Origin: CAZPMT01 sp964587655
Lineage (GTDB): Bacteria; Hydrogenedentota; Hydrogenedentia; Hydrogenedentales; SLHB01
NCBI GenBank assembly: GCA_964587655.1
Contig: CAZPMT010000005.1
Location: forward strand, 1 to 64,000
Length of the DNA: 64,000 nt
Reading direction: 5' to 3'
Shown: positions 18,479 to 27,438 of the stretch, one piece after another
Layout: each line of letters begins with the position of its first letter
Position numbering within the stretch: position 1 is the stretch's first letter
Program-made: the position numbers and the translations under genes
The notes under the pieces: model-generated
Seen by the model: only the letters and a program-made list of their open reading frames with translations
What the model was told of the DNA's origin: nothing
The model's database searches: none

Positions 18479-19588
18479 ATGAAGATCACAAATGTTGAGG
18501 CCTTTCCAGTCCCGCCGCGCTGGGTGTTCTGCAAGATTGAGACCGACGAAGGCGTCACGGGTTGGGGCGAAGCCTCGCTCGAAGGGCATGCATCCACGCA
18601 GGTCGCCGCCGTTCATCAACAGCGCTCCGTGCTTCTCGGAGAAGATCCCACGCGCATCGAATACCTATGGCAAGGCATCTACCGCTCGGGTTTTTATCGA
18701 GGCGGACCGGTGCTGATGAGCGCCTTGAGCGGGATCGACCAGGCGCTCTGGGACATCTTAGGCAAGTCCCTCAACCGGCCCATATACAAGCTCCTCGGCG
18801 GCGCCTGCCGGGACAAGGTCCGCGTTTACGGCGGCTGCGGCGGCTCGGAGCCTTCCGAGATCCGCGAGAGCGCGCGAAAGTGCATCGAGGCCGGCTTCAC
18901 GGCAATGAAATTCTGCCCGTGCGATCAGGTCGAGATCGTGGACGGGCTCGACGTCATCAAGCGCGTTGAAGCACGCGTCGCCGCCGCGCGCGAAGGCGCG
19001 GGCGACGCCGACGTGGCTCTGGATTTCCACGGACGCGTTTCGCCGGCGATGTCGATCGCGCTGGCGGACGCGCTGAAGCCGTATCGGCCGTATTTCATCG
19101 AGGAACCGGTGCAGTGCGAGAACATCGAGGCCCTCGTACGCGTCGCGCGCTCGACCCCGATCCCAATCGCCACCGGCGAGAGGTTGTACGGCCGGCACGG
19201 GTTCAGAGAAGTCATCGAGAAAGACGCCGCGGCCATCTTGCAGCCGGACTTGTCGCACGCGGGCGGCATAACGGAGGTCCGAAAGATCGCAGCCATGGCC
19301 GAGACGCATTACATGGCCATTGCTCCGCACTGCCCGCTCGGGCCCGTTGCATTGGCGGCTTGCATCCAGTTCGCGATGTGCACGCCGAACTTCCTCATAC
19401 AAGAACACGGCCATCTCGGCCAGGGCTACTTGAAGAATCCCTTCAGCGATGCAGGCGGCTTCCTTTCAGTTCCCGAAGGACCCGGCCTTGGCATTGAAGT
19501 GGACGAAAAAGCCGTCCGCGCCATGGAATGGAAAGAATGGGACACCCCGCGCCTCTTCCATGAAGACGGGAGCGTTGCCGATTGGTAG
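18479..19588 (+). CDS. dgoD: D-galactonate dehydratase (enolase superfamily)
   Basis: A 369-residue enolase-superfamily enzyme matching E. coli DgoD closely along its length. It would convert D-galactonate to 2-keto-3-deoxy-D-galactonate. The capping domain is residues 1-115. The metal ligands are Asp182 (LDFHGR), Glu208 (FIEEP) and Glu234 (TGERLY), with His184 and His284 (APHCPLGP) as acid/base residues as in DgoD. GAGAGGAAG precedes the ATG at 18479, right after a structured repeat block. Neither the KDGal kinase nor aldolase gene is in the window. Closely related sugar-acid dehydratases share these residues, so the exact substrate is likely but not proven. Confidence 0.85.
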   Translation: MKITNVEAFPVPPRWVFCKIETDEGVTGWGEASLEGHASTQVAAVHQQRSVLLGEDPTRIEYLWQGIYRSGFYRGGPVLMSALSGIDQALWDILGKSLNRPIYKLLGGACRDKVRVYGGCGGSEPSEIRESARKCIEAGFTAMKFCPCDQVEIVDGLDVIKRVEARVAAAREGAGDADVALDFHGRVSPAMSIALADALKPYRPYFIEEPVQCENIEALVRVARSTPIPIATGERLYGRHGFREVIEKDAAAILQPDLSHAGGITEVRKIAAMAETHYMAIAPHCPLGPVALAACIQFAMCTPNFLIQEHGHLGQGYLKNPFSDAGGFLSVPEGPGLGIEVDEKAVRAMEWKEWDTPRLFHEDGSVADW

Positions 19589-19593
19589 CAGCA

Positions 19594-19749
19594 GTGCGGG
19601 CAATCACTTTCGATTTCCGGAACACGTTGTTTCGCGATGCCAACAGCGCGCCGCGTCTGCTCAGTTCACGCGTCCGCACGCTCCCCTATGCGGCGCTCAA
19701 TACGGCACGGAATGTGTCCGTGCTTCCCACGGCGCGGCCTCAGTGCTGA
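19594..19749 (+). pseudogene. 5' remnant of a HAD-family hydrolase gene
   Basis: From a GTG at 19594 the frame reads VRAITFDFRNTLFRDANSAP, which looks like the first strand and motif I of HAD hydrolases of the 'TFDFWNTLF' kind, with Arg (CGG) where Trp (TGG) is usual. It stops after 51 residues and lacks the rest of the fold. Its 3' part overlaps the convergent phosphoesterase gene. There is no good Shine-Dalgarno. I read it as a decayed fragment; a chance match is possible. Confidence 0.45.
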
Positions 19750-20329
19750 TCGTCGCGTATTGCGCCACTCGGAGTCCATCGGCCGAGACACCCACGGCTC
19801 CGGGATTGACGAACAGCGTATTGTCAACGGAACGCGAAAACGGGACATGTGTCCGGCCACAGACAATAATGTCCGTGTTCGCGACTTCGCGATGCCGCCT
19901 GTACTTGCCGATTTCGTCACTCTCATGCAAGGCGTCGCCTTGACCTTGCGGCGTGCCGTGACACACGAAGACCGCAATGCCGTCAATCGTTAGATGCAAC
20001 TCGCGCGGAAGCGCCGCAAGGAACTCGAGGTTCCGGCTATGCGTGGACTCGTAGGTTTCGCGGATCGCCGCAAGATCGTTCGCGGGAATCTCCCGTTCGA
20101 TTCGTGCTTTCTTGCGCTCGAATCGCGCGGCAAGGCGATCCCATTCCCCCTGAACCGTGGCTATGCCTCTTGTGCGCAGCAGGTCAATCACTTCGTTCGC
20201 CCAGGGATGTCCGACAACGCAGTCCCCCGTGTTGACAATGGTCTGAACGCCCATGTCGTCGATCTCTCTAAGCACGGCCTCCAGCGCGGGAAGATTGCCG
20301 TGAATATCCCCCATGGCTGCGATAAGCAT
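19697..20329 (-). CDS. calcineurin-like metallophosphoesterase (YfcE/MJ0936 type)
   Basis: A 210-residue metallophosphoesterase. The dinuclear-metal motifs appear in order: GDIHGN (residues 7-12), GDCVVGHP (about 35-42), GEWD in place of GNHD/E (about 61-64), CHGTP (about 123-127) and GRTHVPF (about 158-164). It likely hydrolyses phosphodiester or phosphate-ester substrates in the cytoplasm; the family gives no narrower prediction. It is the last gene of a leftward group with mscS and nikR, separated from mscS by 18 bases. Confidence 0.85.
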   Translation of the reverse strand: MLIAAMGDIHGNLPALEAVLREIDDMGVQTIVNTGDCVVGHPWANEVIDLLRTRGIATVQGEWDRLAARFERKKARIEREIPANDLAAIRETYESTHSRNLEFLAALPRELHLTIDGIAVFVCHGTPQGQGDALHESDEIGKYRRHREVANTDIIVCGRTHVPFSRSVDNTLFVNPGAVGVSADGLRVAQYATISTEAAPWEARTHSVPY

Positions 20330-20347
20330 GGTTGGACTTGGCCTTTC

Positions 20348-21328
20348 CTACACGGTGGGGGCCGCGCCGATGCCGGCGATCCTGAACAGTTCATCAACGC
20401 GAAAGCGGACGTCGCTGCAAACTACGCGTCCGTCGGGCGAGGTAGCGCCGTCGATCCAAAAGAAAACATCCAAGGCCCGGGTCTTCTCACCCAACTCCGA
20501 GAAGATCACCTGCGGCTCGGGGTCTGAAAGGACGGACGCATGTTCGCTAGCAGCCTGGAGAAGAAGCCGCGCGGCTTCACGGAGGTCCGCACCGAACGGA
20601 GCAACCGCCCTTACCGAGAAACGCAGTTTGGCATCGGACAGCGTCAGATTGACCACCTTCTTTTCCAGAAAGACGCTGTTCGGCACTAGAATGTCCACAC
20701 CATCGAACAGGCGCACCTGGGAACAGCGTGCCCCTATGTTCACAACACTGCCCTGCTGGCCGTCGACCTCGATGAGGTCGCCCACGCGGATGGGACGTTC
20801 AATCATCAGTATCAGGCCGCTGATGAAGTTGTTGATGAGGTTCTGCGCACCGAAACCGACGCCAATGGCCAAAGCGCCCCCAAATATCGCGAAGGCGGTC
20901 AGCGGCACGTTCACGATGTACAGCGCCAGGAGCGCCACCATCACGAACAAGGCGTAATACAGGCCCTTCTCGATCGAAGCCGCCAAATGCTCTTCAACAC
21001 CGGCCCGCAGCAGCCCCCTCCGAGTGATCCACCGGGAGACTCGGCGGCTTGCGATGGTCCCCGTCACGAGAAGCAACGCGGCAGCACACACAGCCTGGAC
21101 GGTGAGCACGTAACCCGTAACCTTGTCCTCGTAAAGCTGATATTCCCAAATGCGAACGGCCAAGGAGCGAATAGGGCCAGCGACCATGTCGACAGCCGTA
21201 TCATCGCTCCACGAGGACTGCGCCAAGGCCGCACCGAGGACGATGAACAACAAGATGACACCGCCGCTGAATAATCGCCGCTCGACGCGAGCCAGTGCGG
21301 CCCGCACGTGTGCACATTCCTCGTTCAT
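20348..21328 (-). CDS. MscS-family mechanosensitive channel
   Basis: With the ATG at 21328 the protein has 326 residues. It has three or four membrane segments (LFSGGVILLFIVLGAALA, AVCAAALLLVTGTIA, GLYYALFVMVALLALYIV) and the pore-lining helix FAIFGGALAIGVGFGAQNLINNFISGLILMIERP, followed by the MscS beta domain GDLIEVDGQQGSVVNIGARCSQVR. It would release solutes on hypo-osmotic shock. The start is supported by an ATGA overlap with the upstream nikR stop (21325-21328), implying coupled translation. Confidence 0.9.
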   Translation of the reverse strand: MNEECAHVRAALARVERRLFSGGVILLFIVLGAALAQSSWSDDTAVDMVAGPIRSLAVRIWEYQLYEDKVTGYVLTVQAVCAAALLLVTGTIASRRVSRWITRRGLLRAGVEEHLAASIEKGLYYALFVMVALLALYIVNVPLTAFAIFGGALAIGVGFGAQNLINNFISGLILMIERPIRVGDLIEVDGQQGSVVNIGARCSQVRLFDGVDILVPNSVFLEKKVVNLTLSDAKLRFSVRAVAPFGADLREAARLLLQAASEHASVLSDPEPQVIFSELGEKTRALDVFFWIDGATSPDGRVVCSDVRFRVDELFRIAGIGAAPTV

Positions 21329-21741
21329 ACCAGTTTCTTTCCCGTAGAACTCACGCTCAGCGCGGCGTGCAGAACGCCTTTTTGCTGATGAAGCAAGTCC
21401 GCAAGCTTCTTGATATCCAACGCGCGGCCTTTCACTACGATCATCTCCGCGCACAACTCCTCATCAAGATGGATATGCGTCGATGCGAGGATCACGTGGT
21501 GATGATGGTGCTGCGCGTGCGTCAGACGCTCGGTCAGCCCTCGCCGGTGATGGTTGTAGATAAGCGTGATCGTTCCGACGCCCTCTTCGTTATGTTTCCA
21601 CTCCCGTTCGACGAGACGGTCGCGGATCATATCGCGGATAAACTCCGATCTATTCGCGTACGCCCCTTCGCGCACCAGTCGTTCCAGGCGATCCAGCAAA
21701 GGTCTTTCGATGGAAAAGCTCAGTCGCGCAACACCGCTCAT
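21325..21741 (-). CDS. nikR: NikR-family nickel-responsive transcriptional regulator
   Basis: A 138-residue protein with an N-terminal ribbon-helix-helix DNA-binding domain (VARLSFSIERPLLDRLERLV, then ANRSEFIRDMIR) and a C-terminal ACT-like metal domain. The four NikR nickel ligands are present with exact spacing: His78, His89, His91 and Cys97 (in AQHHHHHVILASTHIH and LCAEM). NikR normally represses nickel uptake genes. Here the only co-transcribed gene is the MscS-type channel, with which it shares ATGA. The ATG at 21741 begins the RHH strand; earlier in-frame codons add only a non-conserved leader. Confidence 0.9.
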   Translation of the reverse strand: MSGVARLSFSIERPLLDRLERLVREGAYANRSEFIRDMIRDRLVEREWKHNEEGVGTITLIYNHHRRGLTERLTHAQHHHHHVILASTHIHLDEELCAEMIVVKGRALDIKKLADLLHQQKGVLHAALSVSSTGKKLV

Positions 21742-21902
21742 GGCATCCTCATGTCGTTCTTCCAATGCCGGCATTGTAGAAGCGGGAGGCGCCCTTTTCA
21801 AGCGGCGGATACAACGCGGCGAATTGCGCGCATCCCAGGACGTGTGCTAGACTGCAAATGCCTCAAGAGGGGTATGCATCGGTCTACATCCGGAGTATGT
21901 AT

Positions 21903-23246
21903 ATGTCGGAAAATACTCAGGGCCTTGCCTCCCGTAAGACGAGTCTTGTCGAGATCATCAAGTGTGTCCGCAAGGACCTGCTGATGTTCATTCTTGCCGC
22001 CGTACTGGTCGCTGCGGCAGGCGCGATCATTGGAATGCTGACGAACAAGACTAGCTCTAGCGCCCAACTCGTGCTCTCCCCCATGCCACTCGCCGGGAAG
22101 AGCAAAGTCAAAACGGTCGAAGGGAAGACTTCGGAAGATGAACTGGAAGCTATGCTCGCTACGCCCTTGGACGTCAAGTCAACTTCACTTCTCTGTATGA
22201 GCGACGAGGTGCTCCAAAAGACGTTCGACGCGATCAGTCAAAGCGGAATGTTGTCCAAGCCAATCGTGGACTTGATACGTCTCAAGAAGGCGTTGAAGTT
22301 TTCTGTCGCCGTCGAAAAGGAGACACCCTACGACATCACCTATACGCCTCTGATAATCCTGACCGCCGACGCAAGATCGCCCGCTGACGCCAAGCTCATC
22401 GTTAACACTTGGGCAAGTGTAGTCTTGGAGGCAGCCAAGAGATTCCAGGATGCGGTTCAGGGGCCAGTCGCAAAGGCGCTGGTTGAAAGGAAGGCGGAAC
22501 TTCACGACGAATTGACCCAGGCGGAACTCGATAGCGAAAAATTCTGGACCGAGAACAGCACCCTGTACTTGGAGGCGCGACTGCAAGAAATATCCAGGCA
22601 GATCAACGAGTTCAAGAGACAGCGCCATGAAGCCGAGGCTGAAGTAGTATTCGACAAGAGCACCGCCGAGGTGCTCGATTCGGAAAAGGCCGATGTTCCC
22701 GAAACGGTGGTGCTGAACTGGAAACCCTCAGCAGCCCTTGCATCGATTCTTGGCGCAAAGGTTGGCATAGCCGCCCCAAAGGAAGCAGCAAGCGGGCAAT
22801 CCGATGAGGCGCCCTTCACGGTCGAGGTGCTGAATCAAGCCCATTGGGATATTGTGGGCAAACTGGCTACGGCTAAGGCAAACGCCGCCGCAAAGGAAAA
22901 GAAGATCCAAGAGTTCGACAGGCTGGTCGATTCGCTCGAAAAGGACCGCTTGAAAGCGCAAGCAGATTTGGCGAAGGCTACCACGGGAAGGGTGCGCGTT
23001 GGCCGCGAGCTTCTGAGGCTGGAGGAGGAATTCAGAGACATTGCGTTGAAGCAGACGTTCGCGCACGTCGCCAGCAGCCTCAACCACCCGGTGCTTCAGG
23101 TTATCTCGGAAGGCGCCGAGTGGCCCGTGCCGCGCTTCCAGCGGGCAGTCCAGTTCGGGATCGTGTCCGGCATCCTGGGTTTCATCGCCGCGGCGTGCAT
23201 TTCCGTCCTGTGGCGGATCTTCGTGAAGCCGGCGTTTGAGGGGTGA
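21903..23246 (+). CDS. Wzz-like polysaccharide chain-length/co-polymerase protein
   Basis: A 447-residue inner-membrane protein with one N-terminal membrane segment (DLLMFILAAVLVAAAGAIIGML) and one near the C-terminus (FGIVSGILGFIAAACISVLW). They flank a long periplasmic coiled-coil region with heptad-rich stretches (QEISRQINEFKRQRHEAEAEV, KEKKIQEFDRLVDSLEKDRLK). This is the polysaccharide co-polymerase layout; no C-terminal tyrosine kinase is fused. The ATG at 21903 has GGAG eight bases upstream, better than the one at 21858. It opens the exopolysaccharide locus and overlaps the polymerase gene by GTGA. Confidence 0.78.
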   Translation: MSENTQGLASRKTSLVEIIKCVRKDLLMFILAAVLVAAAGAIIGMLTNKTSSSAQLVLSPMPLAGKSKVKTVEGKTSEDELEAMLATPLDVKSTSLLCMSDEVLQKTFDAISQSGMLSKPIVDLIRLKKALKFSVAVEKETPYDITYTPLIILTADARSPADAKLIVNTWASVVLEAAKRFQDAVQGPVAKALVERKAELHDELTQAELDSEKFWTENSTLYLEARLQEISRQINEFKRQRHEAEAEVVFDKSTAEVLDSEKADVPETVVLNWKPSAALASILGAKVGIAAPKEAASGQSDEAPFTVEVLNQAHWDIVGKLATAKANAAAKEKKIQEFDRLVDSLEKDRLKAQADLAKATTGRVRVGRELLRLEEEFRDIALKQTFAHVASSLNHPVLQVISEGAEWPVPRFQRAVQFGIVSGILGFIAAACISVLWRIFVKPAFEG

Positions 23247-24805
23247 CTATTCGCGTGGCCGAAGACCATCGCATCGTTCAACCAGCGCCGGCTGCTTCAA
23301 TGCTGGCGCTCCTGGCAGGAACGGCGGGGATCTGCGCGGCCATCATCTCCATTCCCTTTCTTGCCCTGGCTGAAATGCCGCTGTGGTATGCGCCCGCAAT
23401 ACCTTTGTGCGTTGTCGCGGCGATTGCTCTTCTGTGGAACACCCGCTATGCCCTCTACTTTACGGCGTTCGCCATAGCCCCTCTCGGCGTTATCCAGCAT
23501 GAGATCGCGGGCATTACCCTGAACCTCCCAGAGATGCTCATCCTCGCGCTATTCGCGAAGGAGGCCGTCCGATTTGCCGTCCGCGGAGAGCGACTCGCCG
23601 GCTTCCTTCCGGCCCGGCCCCTACTCGTCTATCTGCTGGCTTCGCTCATTGGCATTCTTACGGGACTGTTTCGCGGTAACCACCCCGTGGCCGTACTCCA
23701 GGATTTCCGCCAATATGTCGAGTTCATACTTCTCTACTTGCTGGTCTTCCACCGCGTGGAGGACCGCCGTCAGATTGCGCTGACGCTTTTCTTCTTCCTT
23801 TCGGGAATGACGGTGATCGCGGTACACGGCATCATCCAACACTACACGGGATGGGGCATTTCCGCGCATCAGATCCTCAGTGACGAGATCTACCATTCCG
23901 GTATCCGGAGCGGTTCGTTTTACGGCGCCACCCCTCTCGGCGCCTTGATGGTGCTGGCGCTTGGAACGGCCATGGGGCTGGCGTTGTCCGCACGCTCGAG
24001 GATCGCCAGGGCCTTCATAGGCGCGTGCGCCGTCATCGCAGTCGTCGCCGCCGTGTTCACTTACACCCGCGCTTCCTGGATCGCGATGGCGGTCGCACTC
24101 CTATTCGTCGCCTCAGGGATCAGAAAGACTCCCCTCATGATAGCAGGTTCGGTGGTTCTTATCCTCATTTTCTCCGCGACCATGGGATCTCTTGTCTTGC
24201 AGCGCATGGCGAAGACGGAAATCTCGAAACGCGAGCGGTCGCTTCTCGAACGTTTCGACTACTACACGGCGGCGTGGCACATCTTCCGCGCCCATCCTCT
24301 CCTCGGCCTCGGCTGGGGATGCGAATTCAACGTCACCGAAATCAACCTGAACGGACGCTACGTGCCGTCGCCGCGCATTCATTCGGTTGACGCTGCCTCG
24401 ACGGGCGACTCGAGTCTTTCAAGTCGATACCTGCAAACCTACAAGTCTGTGCTCGCACAGTCCACGGTACACAGCGCCTATCTCCAGATCCTGGTCCGTA
24501 CAGGACTGGTTGGAATCGTGCCGTTCCTGCTCTTCCTGGCGCCATGGCTGAAGGCCCTCCGATCCGAGCGCCGAAACAAGGAACGCAACGCGCCCGACCA
24601 CAATCTGTACATCGGAGTAGCAGCCGGCGTGCTGGGCTATCTCGTTCACGCCCTTGTCGAGAATTTCTACCAGTGGCCGGTTATGGCCCAGTCCTTCTGG
24701 CTGCTGCTTGCGCTCACGACGGTTATGGCCGCACGACTCGATCGATATGGCTCCATTGACGCACCGGCGCAACTCGATGCTTCCCCTGAAGGAAACCCGG
24801 CATGA
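23243..24805 (+). CDS. O-antigen ligase/polymerase-like membrane protein (Wzy_C family)
   Basis: A 520-residue protein with ten or more membrane spans and the family's large periplasmic loop. The HSAYLQILVRTGLVGIVPFL stretch near residue 410 and the HPLLGLGWG stretch near 350 are typical of O-antigen ligase and Wzy-type polymerases. It would polymerise or transfer lipid-linked repeat units at the outer face of the inner membrane. The GTG start overlaps the preceding stop (23243-23246), and its own stop overlaps the next gene by ATGA. Ligase and polymerase cannot be separated by sequence alone; polymerase fits the neighbouring co-polymerase. Confidence 0.8.
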   Translation: MTIRVAEDHRIVQPAPAASMLALLAGTAGICAAIISIPFLALAEMPLWYAPAIPLCVVAAIALLWNTRYALYFTAFAIAPLGVIQHEIAGITLNLPEMLILALFAKEAVRFAVRGERLAGFLPARPLLVYLLASLIGILTGLFRGNHPVAVLQDFRQYVEFILLYLLVFHRVEDRRQIALTLFFFLSGMTVIAVHGIIQHYTGWGISAHQILSDEIYHSGIRSGSFYGATPLGALMVLALGTAMGLALSARSRIARAFIGACAVIAVVAAVFTYTRASWIAMAVALLFVASGIRKTPLMIAGSVVLILIFSATMGSLVLQRMAKTEISKRERSLLERFDYYTAAWHIFRAHPLLGLGWGCEFNVTEINLNGRYVPSPRIHSVDAASTGDSSLSSRYLQTYKSVLAQSTVHSAYLQILVRTGLVGIVPFLLFLAPWLKALRSERRNKERNAPDHNLYIGVAAGVLGYLVHALVENFYQWPVMAQSFWLLLALTTVMAARLDRYGSIDAPAQLDASPEGNPA

Positions 24806-25974
24806 GCGCCGCGCGCGAGACGAAGAAGATCAGAGTCGTCTTCTGCCACTTCACCGCGGACGTCTGCGGCGGGGCGGACTATTGCCTCCACCACATTGTC
24901 AAGCACCTTCCACGCGATCGGTTCGAGTCCTCCTTGATCCTCAAGAAGGGGGATCCCATGGCCGAAACCTATCGCGCGCTCGGCCTCGATGTTGTGCAGT
25001 TGCATTTCGTCCCGCCGCGCCGCGCGCTCGAGTTCCGAAAGCTGGCCAGCTACTTCGGCTCCTTCATTTCCTCCGTGTTTCAAGCGGCCCGCGCGATCCG
25101 GCGCATGGAAGCCGACGTCGTTCACGTCAACACGCTGTATAACCTCCAGTGCGCGTTCGCGGCTCGCCTGGCGCGCCGGCCGCTGGTGTGGCACGTGCGC
25201 GAAATAGGCTCCGACTCGAGGCTTGCCCGCATGATGCTCCGTTGTGTGTCTCTTCTCGCGACGCGCGCGGTGGCCATCTCGCAAGCCGTTGCGGGAACCA
25301 TCAAGGGCTGCGGTCTGCGCCTTCGGACTATCTATTCCGGCATCGACTTGTCGAAGTTCGATGTCCCGGGCGGCGCCGAGCGCGTGCGCTCGGATCTGAA
25401 TCTCGCGCCGGACGCCCCCGTGGTAACCACAGTAGGACGCATTGAGCCCTGGAAAGGGCAACGCGTCCTGATCGAGGCGGTTCCTCGCATATTAGAGCAA
25501 CATCCGACCGCACTCATACTCATTGTCGGCGGCCCCGCGGTCAACAAGCCCGAATACGAGCGCGAACTTCGCGCGCGATGCGCCGAACTCGGAATTGGGA
25601 AGAGCGTCGTATTCACGGGCATACGAAAAGACATACCCGATATCCTCGCCGCTTCATCAGTGCTTGTTCTGCCGTCGGCCACCCCGGAACCGTTCGGCCT
25701 CACGGTCGTGGAGGCCATGGCCGCCGGATGCCCGGTCATTGCGACGGCGGCCGGCGGGCCTCTCGAATCCGTCGTCAACGGCGAGACCGGATGGTTGGTC
25801 CCGCCCAACGATCATGAGGCGATCGCGGATCGCGTTTGCCACGTCCTCTCGCATCCCGAGGAAGCCGCCGGAATGGGCGAACTTGGGCGCGCGAGAGCGC
25901 GCACCTGCTTCGCCGTCGAGCGTTTCGCCCTTGAAATGGCCGCCGTGTTTGAAGAAGTGGCGGGAAAGGGCTGA
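24802..25974 (+). CDS. GT4-family glycosyltransferase
   Basis: A 390-residue GT-B fold enzyme. The N-terminal domain starts RVVFCHFTADVCGGADYCLH with the Gly-rich acceptor loop. The C-terminal GT4 domain has VGRIEPWKGQ (about 209-218), the nucleotide-sugar site STPEPFGLTVVEAMAAGCPV (E-x-x-x-x-x-x-x-E type, about 296-315) and GETGWLVPP. It would add a sugar from an NDP donor to the lipid-linked repeat unit on the cytoplasmic side. ATGA overlap with the polymerase gene shows one operon. Donor and acceptor are not readable. Confidence 0.88.
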   Translation: MSAARETKKIRVVFCHFTADVCGGADYCLHHIVKHLPRDRFESSLILKKGDPMAETYRALGLDVVQLHFVPPRRALEFRKLASYFGSFISSVFQAARAIRRMEADVVHVNTLYNLQCAFAARLARRPLVWHVREIGSDSRLARMMLRCVSLLATRAVAISQAVAGTIKGCGLRLRTIYSGIDLSKFDVPGGAERVRSDLNLAPDAPVVTTVGRIEPWKGQRVLIEAVPRILEQHPTALILIVGGPAVNKPEYERELRARCAELGIGKSVVFTGIRKDIPDILAASSVLVLPSATPEPFGLTVVEAMAAGCPVIATAAGGPLESVVNGETGWLVPPNDHEAIADRVCHVLSHPEEAAGMGELGRARARTCFAVERFALEMAAVFEEVAGKG

Positions 25975-26073
25975 CGCGGCGTTCATGTCCCGAGCGCCGC
26001 CGTTATGCGTGCGGAACGGCTACGTGCTATCATCAACACAACTGAGTGAATCGCACCCATCAGTATCCCGAAA

Positions 26074-27438
26074 ATGAATAGATTGCATGAAGAGCGTCAG
26101 GTCGTCCTTCTTTATTTCGCGAGCGATATTGTTTTGTTCTGGCTCGCGCTGACCCTGGCGACGACGACGCGTCTGGACGTCATCGGACGGATCGACTTCA
26201 CCGAATTGCAGCGGGATCGCCTCATATGCCTTGTGCTTTTCGGCATCGTGGCTATAATCGCGGGGGCATACAAGCCGCAACGCATGACGGACAGGTTCGA
26301 CTCGGCCTACTACGCCCTCATCGCCCTCGCCTGGACGTGCCTCATCCAACTCACGATGACGGCGCTTCTCCCGGCGAACGTCCGTGAGATAACGCGCCGC
26401 GAGATCATCATCGCCCTTTGCATGGCGACGCCCTTCTTGTGCATTTGGCACTATTTCGCCGCGACTCTGACAGCACGGTTCAAGTCACTGCACCGCTACT
26501 TCCACGTCATCGGCAGTCCCGAACAGGGCCGGCGCATAGCCGAGGAGATTGCGCGCAACAGCGCCTCCGTGCGCGCCGAGGCCGACTACATCGACACCGG
26601 CACACTCAGAGAGATCATTGAGCGCCGGAAAGAAGAGTCCGGATCAAACGGCGCCACGCTATCCGACGCCATCATCGTCCTTGAGCCCAAAGACCATTGG
26701 AGGCTTGACGAGCTTCTGCTTTTCTGCCGTGAGAACTTCCGCCGGACGTATCTGTATCCGAGCGTGCACGACCTGCTGTTGCTGCAACAGCGTAACCTGT
26801 CCGCGCTGGCCGGCATCCCGCTCGTTGAAGTCGCGAGCCGCCAGTTGACCACGCCTTACACGTACGTCAAGCGCCTGATAGACATCGCGGCCGCTGCGAT
26901 AGGGCTTCTCCTTGCCTCGCCGATCTGCCTTGTGACGGCCATAGCGGTCAGGACGACCTCGCCGGGCCGCGCCATCTACTCGCACGAACGCTTGGGCATT
27001 GGCGGCAAGCCATTCCGGATTTACAAATTCCGCTCAATGGTCGCCGGCGCGGACCTCAAGGATGAGACCGGCCACGTGTTGGCTCGCGAGAACGATCCCC
27101 GCATCACGCCCGTGGGCCGGTTTATTCGCAAGCACCGCATCGACGAAATCCCGCAACTTTTCAATGTGCTAAAGGGCGATATGAGCCTCATCGGACCGAG
27201 GCCGGCGTGGCGCGAATTCTATCAGGTTAGCGGGCAGAGGATACCGTTGCTTGAACAACGGCTCGCCGTCCGGCCAGGGCTGACCTGCCTTTCGCACGTG
27301 CTCGGCTCCTATACGTCGGAACCCGAAGACCGGCTGACGTACGATCTCCTCTACATCAGCACGCTTTCGTTCATCACGGATCTGAGGATTCTGGTTGGGA
27401 CCGTGAGGATCGTCCTCAGTGGAAAGGGCGCCCGATAA
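26074..27438 (+). CDS. undecaprenyl-phosphate sugar-1-phosphate transferase (WcaJ/WbaP-like)
   Basis: This 454-residue polyprenyl glycosylphosphotransferase starts a repeat unit by moving sugar-1-phosphate to undecaprenyl phosphate. The N-terminal part has four membrane segments and a soluble nucleotide-fold-like middle. The C-terminal catalytic domain begins YVKRLIDIAAAAIGLLLASP (re-entrant helix) and has the GKPFRIYKFRSM segment, the DEIPQLFNVLKGDMSLIGPRP signature and VRPGLT. This part has the full conserved DE pair and RP motif. The ATG has only a weak ribosome binding site. Its stop (TAA) is immediately followed by the next ATG. Confidence 0.9.
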   Translation: MNRLHEERQVVLLYFASDIVLFWLALTLATTTRLDVIGRIDFTELQRDRLICLVLFGIVAIIAGAYKPQRMTDRFDSAYYALIALAWTCLIQLTMTALLPANVREITRREIIIALCMATPFLCIWHYFAATLTARFKSLHRYFHVIGSPEQGRRIAEEIARNSASVRAEADYIDTGTLREIIERRKEESGSNGATLSDAIIVLEPKDHWRLDELLLFCRENFRRTYLYPSVHDLLLLQQRNLSALAGIPLVEVASRQLTTPYTYVKRLIDIAAAAIGLLLASPICLVTAIAVRTTSPGRAIYSHERLGIGGKPFRIYKFRSMVAGADLKDETGHVLARENDPRITPVGRFIRKHRIDEIPQLFNVLKGDMSLIGPRPAWREFYQVSGQRIPLLEQRLAVRPGLTCLSHVLGSYTSEPEDRLTYDLLYISTLSFITDLRILVGTVRIVLSGKGAR

